This document shows positions 1 to 4,847 of a stretch of 6,452 nucleotides of DNA, one piece after another. The position numbers were made by a program, and so were the translations under genes. Numbering within the stretch: position 1 is the first letter of the stretch; each line of letters opens with the position of its first letter. The notes under the pieces are model-generated. The model had not been told where the DNA came from, did no database searches, and saw nothing but the letters and a program-made list of their open reading frames with translations. The DNA is from Candidatus Bathyarchaeota archaeon (GTDB lineage Archaea; Thermoproteota; Bathyarchaeia; RBG-16-48-13; JAGMEO01), in the NCBI GenBank assembly GCA_030602965.1, contig JAUVYS010000073.1:1-6452 (forward strand). The letters are read 5' to 3'.

Positions 1-766
1 CTTCAGAGTTGTCTTTGATATAATCATCTGCCTTCACTACTGATTTCAAAAAGCGCTCAGCTGCATCAGGATTGTTTTCTATCCAATCCTTTGTTGTAAG
101 TAATATAAAGTAAAAATCCTTGCTCCCTTGCCAGTTTATTGCATTATCACCTAGTTCTTTTTTTATATAATAAACATTAGGATCCCATGTAAAAGCAGCA
201 TCTATATCATCATTTAAGATAGTCGCTACTATTTCTGATGGTTTTAAATCAACAAGCTCTACATCTTGAAGTGAAATACTGTTGAATATTAAAAACTCTC
301 CAAGAGAAAACTCGGCACCGCTCTTTTTTGTGACTCCAATCTTTTTCCCTATTAGATCATCTAATGTTGTAATCCCTTTATCTTTTCGAGCGACTAATTC
401 TTTAACTTCTGTGGTAGCAATAGTTCCCAGTACTCTAAGGTCTGTATAGTTAAAACTATTTGTGACAAAAACAAAACCGGCTGAAGTGGAAATATCAGCT
501 TCCCCATGTATAAGGGCATCAGCAGCAGCCTTACCAGATTGATAATCGTTTATTGTCACTTCTAAACCATTCTCTTCAAAGTATCCCTGATCTTCAGCAA
601 CATAAACAAGAGCTCCAGCTTCTCCGGCATACGCTGCCAAAGTAATTTTCTCAACAGGTCCGGTATATTCTTCTGGCTGTTCTTGAATATACCAAAAATA
701 ACTTCCAATACCTACTCCTATAACTATAATAGCTAAAACCATAATTCCTATTGTTTTTCTCTTCAT
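1..766 (-). CDS. ABC transporter substrate-binding protein, NMT1/SsuA/TauA-like (C-terminus outside the window)
   Basis: Reading from ATG at 766-764 gives 255 codons open to the window edge, so the gene is partial. Residues 4-26 are a hydrophobic segment after MKRK, typical of an archaeal signal anchor. No lipobox cysteine follows; the binding domain starts near residue 38. Family landmarks are VAEDQGYFEENGLEV (56-70), HGEADIST (88-95), LDDLIGKKIGVT (135-146) and DAAFTWDP (189-196). These fit the periplasmic-binding-protein type II fold of the nitrate/sulfonate/taurine/pyrimidine-precursor group, which captures a small solute outside the membrane and delivers it to an ABC permease. The substrate cannot be told from sequence. 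A weak Shine-Dalgarno-like GAAGTGA lies just upstream. Permease and ATPase genes would be expected to the left, outside the window. The gene is divergent from the TrmB-REC gene. Confidence 0.88.
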   Translation of the reverse strand, partial: MKRKTIGIMVLAIIVIGVGIGSYFWYIQEQPEEYTGPVEKITLAAYAGEAGALVYVAEDQGYFEENGLEVTINDYQSGKAAADALIHGEADISTSAGFVFVTNSFNYTDLRVLGTIATTEVKELVARKDKGITTLDDLIGKKIGVTKKSGAEFSLGEFLIFNSISLQDVELVDLKPSEIVATILNDDIDAAFTWDPNVYYIKKELGDNAINWQGSKDFYFILLTTKDWIENNPDAAERFLKSVVKADDYIKDNSE

Positions 767-862
767 TTTTTCACTTCTTTTCTATCTGTTTTCTTTTGGG
801 GTTGAACTCCATTTTTCGCATTCATCCTGCTTTTAGCTAGCTAGCCAAAAAAACTCCTGAAT

Positions 863-876
863 ATCGCACTCGCGAA
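863..876. promoter_or_regulatory. Possible shared operator motif (partner at 4127-4140)
   Basis: ATCGCACTCGCGAA matches the copy near the kinase operon promoter at 12 of 14 positions. It sits in the divergent region between the transporter and TrmB-REC genes, about 100 bases upstream of the transporter start. The function is inferred from position only. Confidence 0.3.
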
Positions 877-928
877 CCTTTTTTAGAATTCAAAATGACA
901 TCTCCTTTTCAGAGGTTAAAGCCTACAA

Positions 929-936
929 TTTATAAA
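929..936. promoter_or_regulatory. TATA-like element in the divergent intergenic region
   Basis: TTTATAAA is a perfect palindrome and could serve either strand. On the plus strand it would place transcription start near 958-962, about 35-45 bases before the TrmB-REC start. A second AT-rich candidate, AAATATAT at 949-956, is an alternative for the same gene. For the minus-strand transporter gene this element would imply a leader of about 140 bases, and I see no clearer TATA box closer to it. Assigned by eye only. Confidence 0.4.
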
Positions 937-981
937 CAAATAATAGTAAAATATATTTGTTATGTTACTCACAAAGTAACA

Positions 982-988
982 GTGAGGT
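982..988 (+). promoter_or_regulatory. Shine-Dalgarno-like site of the TrmB-REC gene
   Basis: GTGAGGT lies 4 bases before an in-frame GTG (993) and 13 bases before the ATG at 1002. It therefore makes the GTG at 993 a real rival to the ATG. The protein family gives no firm choice, because the conserved helix begins only near residue 8 of the ATG form. Confidence 0.4.
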
Positions 989-1001
989 TTTTGTGGTTCA
1001 T

Positions 1002-1712
1002 ATGTCTTCGGAAGATGCAATGTTAGACCGCCTCACGGAATATGGACTGACATTTGTACAAGCCAAAATCTATATTATCCTCACAAGGTTTGGAGGCGCT
1101 AAACCAGGAAGGGCGGCAGATGAGCTAGGGGTCCACCGCTCTGAAGTGTACCGTGTCTCGAGAGAGTTGGTAAAAAAAGGCGTCGCTGAGGAACACAAAG
1201 GTAGACCAATACGGTTTACACCTGCACCTCCCAAGGAAGCACTTAACACATTATTAAACGAGCAGGAGGAGAGAATCCGGCACTTGAAAGAGAACGTGCC
1301 CACTCTTGTTGAATGGCTCAATTCACAGGCACAGACTAGATATGAAGAACTTTCAGTATTGCTGATAGAGGATGATGAAACCGTCAGCAACAGCCTTTCG
1401 AAGCTGCTCAAAAGCGCAGGGCACAAGGTTGAAGAAGCCAAGACAGGAAGCGAGGCACTGAAGAAGAATCGCGAAAACCATTATGATATCGCTCTGATTG
1501 ACATCCGGCTGCCAGACTTCGATGGCACCAAGCTTCTCAAGCAGTTGAAGAAGAAGAACCCGAAAATCGTGGAGATAATAATAACTGGATACCCTTCAAT
1601 TCAAAACGCTATAGAAGCTGTGAACGAAGGCGCAGACGCTTACCTAGTGAAACCAATCAAACCCGCAGTCCTCTTATCCAAGATCAAGGAGAAGATGAAG
1701 CAGAAAAAATAG
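1002..1712 (+). CDS. TrmB-like winged-helix / receiver (REC) fusion: DNA-binding response regulator
   Basis: The protein is 236 residues from ATG 1002; in-frame GTG 993 and TTG 957 are alternative starts. Residues about 8-80 form a TrmB-type winged helix: LTEYGLTFVQAKIY leads in, a recognition region around ELGVHRSEVYRVSRELVKKG follows, then a wing at RPIRFTPAPP. Residues about 82-110 form a short helical linker, the coiled-coil position of TrmB proteins. Residues 117-236 are a receiver domain with acidic pocket E123-D124-D125, phospho-acceptor D167 in LIDIRLP, T195 in ITGYPS and K217 in LVKPIKP, so it looks active. Canonical TrmB proteins carry a sugar-binding domain where REC sits here. The order is also the reverse of most bacterial REC-HTH regulators. 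It is divergent from the transporter gene and convergent with the kinase operon. Regulation of the transporter is an inference. Confidence 0.87.
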   Translation: MSSEDAMLDRLTEYGLTFVQAKIYIILTRFGGAKPGRAADELGVHRSEVYRVSRELVKKGVAEEHKGRPIRFTPAPPKEALNTLLNEQEERIRHLKENVPTLVEWLNSQAQTRYEELSVLLIEDDETVSNSLSKLLKSAGHKVEEAKTGSEALKKNRENHYDIALIDIRLPDFDGTKLLKQLKKKNPKIVEIIITGYPSIQNAIEAVNEGADAYLVKPIKPAVLLSKIKEKMKQKK

Positions 1713-1725
1713 AGATCATGAATGG

Positions 1726-1748
1726 AATAGAGTCAATAATGCTCTATT
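1726..1748 (+). terminator. Hairpin between convergent genes, terminator-like
   Basis: AATAGAG (1726-1732) and CTCTATT (1742-1748) form a 7-base-pair stem with a 9-base loop, running into a short T stretch ending at 1750. It lies between the stop of TrmB-REC (1712) and the receiver gene on the other strand, and its right arm contains that gene's TAG stop (1744-1746). The stem is AT-rich and the T run short, so termination is plausible but not certain. Confidence 0.4.
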
Positions 1749-2241
1749 TTGACGTGTTTGATTGATGGTTTTTTTCATTTTCTCTTTCTTTTTTTTCTTG
1801 TTTCTCCTCAAATTTTTTTGCGCGTGTCTTTATCCATTTCTCCACCTTCTCCTCAGCCATCTTCTCAGCTTTCTCTTGCTCCTTGAGTTTCTCTGCTACA
1901 AGCTCTAAAAGCTCATTGGGCTTCACTGGCTTGATTATGTATGCGTCTGCACCGAGATTCAGGGATTCCACCGCGTTGTCCAGGTCCGGATAACCCGTGA
2001 CTACTATCTTTTTCATCTTAGGATAATTCCCATCCATATCAATCAGTAGTTTTGTGCCTTTCATGTCTGGAAGCCTAATGTCAAGCAACGCCAGATTATA
2101 GAACTTGTTCTTAGCTTTTCGTATGGCCTCTTTCCCATTCTCAGCAACCTCCACGTGGTACCCTTCTGAGGAGAGGAGGCTTCTCAAGCTCTTGAGAAGT
2201 TGTTTATCGTCGTCAACGATGATGATTCTCTTTTCCACCAC
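1744..2241 (-). CDS. Stand-alone response regulator receiver protein with charged C-terminal tail
   Basis: This 165-residue protein has one receiver domain (about 4-118): acidic pocket D10-D11, phospho-acceptor D54 in LLDIRLP, T82 in VTGYP and K104 in IIKPVKP. All catalytic positions are present. Residues about 119-165 are a Lys/Glu-rich helical tail without a recognisable output domain, so it probably acts through protein contact or as a phosphate shuttle. By eye its REC domain is about 45% identical, without gaps, to that of the TrmB-REC protein, indicating paralogs. The start is GTG (2241-2239); a second GTG follows directly. A strong Shine-Dalgarno GGGAGGTGA lies at 2256-2248 inside the end of the kinase gene, and only one base separates the kinase stop from this start. 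Translation is probably coupled, and the kinase is the likely partner. Confidence 0.92.
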   Translation of the reverse strand: MVEKRIIIVDDDKQLLKSLRSLLSSEGYHVEVAENGKEAIRKAKNKFYNLALLDIRLPDMKGTKLLIDMDGNYPKMKKIVVTGYPDLDNAVESLNLGADAYIIKPVKPNELLELVAEKLKEQEKAEKMAEEKVEKWIKTRAKKFEEKQEKKERENEKNHQSNTSK

Positions 2242-2242
2242 T

Positions 2243-3715
2243 TCAACTCACCTCCCTCTTCATCGGAATTCGAACTGTGAAAGTACTACCTTCATTTACT
2301 TTACTTTCCACGGTGATACTGCCATCATGAGCGTCTACGATTCGTTTACAGTAAACTAAACCCAGACCTATTCCACGCGTTTTTGTTGTTGGATAAGGCT
2401 TTAAAAGCTTAGACATGTTCTCTTCAGGTATACCGACACCTGTGTCCTGTATAAATATTAAAACGTCTTTTCCTCTCTTGGATGTTTTTATCGTTAGGTC
2501 TCCACCTTCTTGCATAGCTTCTACTGCGTTGCTGATTATATTTATTAAACATCGTTTCATCAACACTAAATCAACCACAGCCTTCAAACGTGGTTGAACA
2601 CTAACAGAGACTTTGATGTTTTCCAGAATATCTACAGACGAGATTGAGCTATCTATTAATTTTTTCAGACTGGTTGAAACGAATTTAGGCTTCAGCGGCT
2701 TCGAATACTCCTGCAAGTCAGAGATAATCATATCCATGTACTCAACAGAATCTTCAATAGTTTGCAACGGTTCTTCCAGTGCCTGCGTTTCCATAAGGAA
2801 TCTTCTTTGGGAGGCTGGTACAGACTTCAACCTCTTCTTAGCCAAATGTAGCGTGTTATAAATCACCTGGAGAGGATTACGAAGATCGTGGCCAACCATC
2901 GCAGCTGTCTCACCAATAGCAGCCATACGCTCTGCATCACGAAGTTTCTTGGTTCTTTCTTCAACAAGCTTCCCCAACTCCTCAGAGTGCTGTTTAATCT
3001 CCTTCTCCATCTTCTTGCGCTCAGTGATATCTCTTCCATAAAGATTCACGTAACCAGCATCCAAGATAGGCGTAACAAAGAACGAGTAAACTTTATCTTT
3101 GAACCTCACTTCCCAAGAAAAGCTTGATTCTTTCTCGAATGCTTCAGCAACAATTTCTCTACAGAACTTGCAAGACTTACCTCCAATCTCACAACCCCAA
3201 TACTCCAAAAACTCTCGGCTTGCTTTGTTAGCATAAAGAATGTCATAATCACGACTAATCCTCAACACAGGGTTTTCATTTTCAGATGGAAACTTAGCAA
3301 GATTCTCAATCTCCTTCTCCATCTTCTTGCGCTCAGTGATATCTTTTGTTATAGCCATAAAGGATACAGGGTTACTTGAAGGATCTTTGACAACGCTTGC
3401 AGAAAGCTCCGCTTGAAATTCACTTCCATCCTTCCTCAAGAAAGTATATTCTATGTTCTTTATTGAGCCCCGCTTCATTGTCTCCTTCATGTTTTTGATG
3501 GCTCGCCCATGGTCTTTCTTTGCAATTAAAGTTAAAGCACTCTTACCGATCAATTCGTTCTTTGATGAATATCCATGCAAGTCCAATGCTGCCTTGTTGC
3601 AATTCGTTATGTTTCCATTCAAATCGCTCATCGTGATAGCTTCTGGAGAAAAAGTAAAGGCACTCTCAAACTCTAACGCCTTCGAATGATCAGGGTCATG
3701 TTTTTTCCGATCCAT
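2243..3715 (-). CDS. Cytoplasmic PAS-PAS sensor histidine kinase
   Basis: The protein is 490 residues with no membrane segment or signal peptide, so it should sense a cytoplasmic cue. Domains in order: PAS 1 (about 12-128, ending DITERKKMEKEI), PAS 2 (about 140-232, ending with the same sequence), a coiled-coil linker (233-262), a dimerisation/phospho-acceptor domain with H276 in VGHDLRNPL, and an ATPase domain. The ATPase shows N392 and N396 in the N box, D424-TGVGIP in G1 and GIGLGL (448-453) in G2, so it should be active. PAS 2 contains a cysteine cluster, C175, C182 and C185, possibly redox- or metal-responsive. The ATG start (3715) has GAGGGAG upstream. It lies between the NitrOD5-like gene (16-base gap) and the receiver gene (1-base gap), and is the likely phosphodonor for both receiver proteins here. 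Confidence 0.94.
   Translation of the reverse strand: MDRKKHDPDHSKALEFESAFTFSPEAITMSDLNGNITNCNKAALDLHGYSSKNELIGKSALTLIAKKDHGRAIKNMKETMKRGSIKNIEYTFLRKDGSEFQAELSASVVKDPSSNPVSFMAITKDITERKKMEKEIENLAKFPSENENPVLRISRDYDILYANKASREFLEYWGCEIGGKSCKFCREIVAEAFEKESSFSWEVRFKDKVYSFFVTPILDAGYVNLYGRDITERKKMEKEIKQHSEELGKLVEERTKKLRDAERMAAIGETAAMVGHDLRNPLQVIYNTLHLAKKRLKSVPASQRRFLMETQALEEPLQTIEDSVEYMDMIISDLQEYSKPLKPKFVSTSLKKLIDSSISSVDILENIKVSVSVQPRLKAVVDLVLMKRCLINIISNAVEAMQEGGDLTIKTSKRGKDVLIFIQDTGVGIPEENMSKLLKPYPTTKTRGIGLGLVYCKRIVDAHDGSITVESKVNEGSTFTVRIPMKREVS
2248..2256 (-). promoter_or_regulatory. Strong ribosome binding site of the receiver gene, inside the kinase gene
   Basis: On the minus strand this reads GGGAGGTGA, close to a perfect complement of the archaeal 16S 3' end. 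It lies 6 bases before the GTG at 2241. It overlaps the last codons of the kinase and fixes the otherwise ambiguous GTG start. Confidence 0.75.
2996..3344. repeat. 37-base perfect direct repeat (2996-3032 and 3308-3344) in the two PAS C-terminal linkers
   Basis: The two copies are 312 bases (104 codons) apart and in frame, and both encode the DITERKKMEKEI segment that closes each PAS domain. The PAS domains themselves differ widely between copies. Identity at nucleotide level, including synonymous positions, points to recent gene conversion or module joining rather than protein constraint alone. Confidence 0.85.
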
Positions 3716-3731
3716 GATTTCTTCTCCCTCT

Positions 3732-3929
3732 TCACTCTTGTGATCTATTCTTCAAAATTGAAATGTGGTCTTGGAATTTGAGATCTGGCTTCTCGTCATA
3801 TCGTATTTGAAACTTCTTACACACCTCTTTTATTATCAGCGTCTCCAAGGTGTAGGCTCCTGAGCCCAGTAGGTTCTTCAGACACAAGCTGAAGACGTCG
3901 AGGTTGTGCGATATCTCTTTCTGTTTCAT
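3732..3929 (-). CDS. NitrOD5-like small domain protein, first gene of the kinase operon (5' end uncertain)
   Basis: From ATG 3929 the protein is 65 residues with no membrane segment. Features such as ISHNLDVFSLCLKNLLGSGA and LIIKEVCKKF resemble the C-terminal half of NitrOD5-type domains, small helical output domains of Thermoproteota signalling proteins; I recognise this by pattern only. The same frame stays open upstream to 4061 and encodes what looks like the first half of that domain, including FDGVLVEVILQVLRIILGE and AAETVLTHLERSHG. The annotated ATG would thus start mid-domain. No ATG, GTG or TTG exists in that extension, so the true start is unclear or the gene is damaged. It ends 16 bases before the kinase start and is probably co-transcribed with it. 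It may be an adaptor or output partner of the kinase. Confidence 0.6.
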   Translation of the reverse strand: MKQKEISHNLDVFSLCLKNLLGSGAYTLETLIIKEVCKKFQIRYDEKPDLKFQDHISILKNRSQE

Positions 3930-4076
3930 GCCGTGGCTTCTTTCTAGGTGCGTCAGAACGGTCTCTGCTGCTACTTCTCCTAAAATTATCCTCAGAACTT
4001 GGAGGATAACTTCTACTAATACTCCGTCGAAACTCTGTTTCTTGCTAGCAGAAACCAGAACTCATCCCTCTACCAT
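3930..4076 (-). pseudogene. 5' part of the NitrOD5-like gene, split by an in-frame UGA
   Basis: An ATG at 4076-4074 is in frame with the 65-residue protein but reads M-V-E-G and then TGA (4064-4062). After that stop the frame is open to the end of the gene at 3732. From ATG 4076 the whole would be 115 codons including both stops. A TATA-like element at 4107-4114 would start transcripts near 4085, close to this ATG, which supports it as the original start. Alternatives are initiation at CTG 4058 behind GAGGGATGA, or a sequencing error. Confidence 0.45.
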
Positions 4077-4106
4077 GATTCTTAATAATACAGACATATT
4101 AATTTT

Positions 4107-4114
4107 GATAAATA
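4107..4114 (-). promoter_or_regulatory. TATA-like promoter element of the NitrOD5-kinase-receiver operon
   Basis: On the minus strand this reads TATTTATC, in an AT-rich stretch. A start about 25 bases downstream would lie near 4085, giving a leader of about 10 bases before the ATG at 4076. No other open region upstream fits as well. Confidence 0.4.
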
Positions 4115-4126
4115 CGTCACATTGAA

Positions 4127-4140
4127 ATCGCACACGTGAA
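4127..4140. promoter_or_regulatory. Possible shared operator motif (partner at 863-876)
   Basis: ATCGCACACGTGAA here and ATCGCACTCGCGAA at 863-876 agree at 12 of 14 positions. This copy lies just upstream of the operon's TATA-like element; the other lies between the transporter gene and TrmB-REC. Both have the same orientation relative to the minus-strand gene. Two copies are too few to prove a binding site. Confidence 0.3.
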
Positions 4141-4169
4141 TTTGAAAGCTTCATTTTCGATTTGGTTAG

Positions 4170-4183
4170 ATCGCGCGCGCGAT
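4170..4183. repeat. Perfect 14-base palindrome with a (CG)5 core
   Basis: The sequence ATCGCGCGCGCGAT lies in an AT-rich intergenic stretch. It is followed on the plus strand by TGTTTTT, and it sits 10 bases beyond the stop of the truncated MFS gene on the minus strand. It could be a cruciform, an alternating purine-pyrimidine Z-DNA tract, a dyad operator or the stem of a terminator-like element. Confidence 0.7.
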
Positions 4184-4193
4184 TGTTTTTCAG

Positions 4194-4553
4194 TTAGTTT
4201 GTTTCAGGTTGTTTTATTGGAACAAAAAGTAGGAGCAATAATGCACATAATAAGCAGAAAGCTCCTCCTATTAGAAAAGCTGTCTCAAAACTAATCATGT
4301 CCCATATGAAGCCGAATACGAATGGACCTGGAATATCACTGAGACCGACAAGCATTTTATATGTGCCTATTACTTCAGCTCGTTTGTCAACTGGGGCAAG
4401 GTCGGCAACCCAAGCCTGAACAGTTGGAGAATAGAGACCTTGGTATATGCCATGCATCAAAAAAAGTATACTGACCGTTAATATATTGAAGGCGAAAGCG
4501 AAGCCGAGAGTCATCACTCCTAAAATGATCATTCCAGCTACTATTGGAGTCTT
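4194..4553 (-). pseudogene. C-terminal remnant of a Major Facilitator Superfamily transporter
   Basis: The frame is open from 4553 to the TAA at 4196-4194, about 119 codons, against roughly 400 for a complete MFS permease. From ATG 4532 (112 residues) there are about four membrane segments (near 1-17, 20-40, 57-79 and 84-105). The loop DLAPVDKRAEVIGTYKM and the helix GPFVFGFIWD are typical of the C-terminal half (around TM10-11). Coding similarity continues upstream of that ATG (KTPIVAG) until a TGA at 4556-4554, so the ATG is internal and the gene has lost its first 280 or so codons. No ribosome binding site precedes ATG 4532. A half transporter should not work. The gene points away from the plus-strand fragment at 4632. 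Confidence 0.75.
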
Positions 4554-4631
4554 TCATAATTTTGAGCAATTGATGATCTAAGTCTTCTAGGAATGCATAT
4601 TCTTTAAGCACTGTTTTAATTAGATCCCTTT
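4554..4631. other. Short scar between two 5'-truncated genes
   Basis: This stretch separates the broken 5' ends of the MFS and DUF5518-like genes. On the minus strand one frame reads KTVLKEYAFLEDLDHQLLKI, which has the look of a real helical protein and joins the MFS region out of frame. It may be a fragment of a third gene or chance. No insertion-sequence ends or target duplications are visible. Confidence 0.35.
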
Positions 4632-4844
4632 GTGGGAGGAATATATGTAGGAAAATTTGAAGATGGAGCAGTTTATTGGATGATAAGTTCATCTCTATTA
4701 GCGATTATATTAACAATTACGACAAGCGAAATATCAATGGGAACAGCCATCCTTTGGGCAATATTTTTATTATTTTTCACGACATTTGGAGCATTGGGCG
4801 GATTAATTAGATCCAAAATCTTTCGCAAATGGTTGATCTTTTAA
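4632..4844 (+). CDS. DUF5518-like small membrane protein fragment
   Basis: From GTG 4632 the protein is 70 residues with two membrane helices (about 15-32 and 36-59) and a basic C-terminus (RSKIFRKW). The pattern PFVGGIYVG...DGAVYW followed by FGALGGLI resembles DUF5518, a family of small archaeal membrane proteins of unknown function; this is recognition by pattern. The similarity begins upstream of the GTG (LDPF, codons from 4620) and stops at a TAA at 4617-4619. The GTG has no upstream Shine-Dalgarno, since the GGGAGGA nearby lies inside the frame. The gene has therefore probably lost its 5' end, like the MFS gene facing away from it. It converges on the next gene with three bases between the stops. 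Confidence 0.45.
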   Translation: MGGIYVGKFEDGAVYWMISSSLLAIILTITTSEISMGTAILWAIFLLFFTTFGALGGLIRSKIFRKWLIF

Positions 4845-4847
4845 TTG

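Noticed and set aside
957..1001. Extra N-terminal 15 residues of TrmB-REC from TTG 957
   Set aside because: TTG is a weak start with no Shine-Dalgarno, the predicted transcript would begin at about the same place, and the residues show no family likeness. GTG 993 or ATG 1002 fit better.
3904..4125. 73-residue plus-strand ORF opposite the NitrOD5-like gene
   Set aside because: Low-complexity Ser/Thr/Leu composition with no start signal; it is the shadow of the minus-strand frame, which has coherent helical protein character.
4387..4692. 101-residue minus-strand ORF overlapping the MFS remnant
   Set aside because: Most of it is out of frame with the clear MFS coding sequence and has no domain character; only its short middle part is kept as a possible scar fragment.
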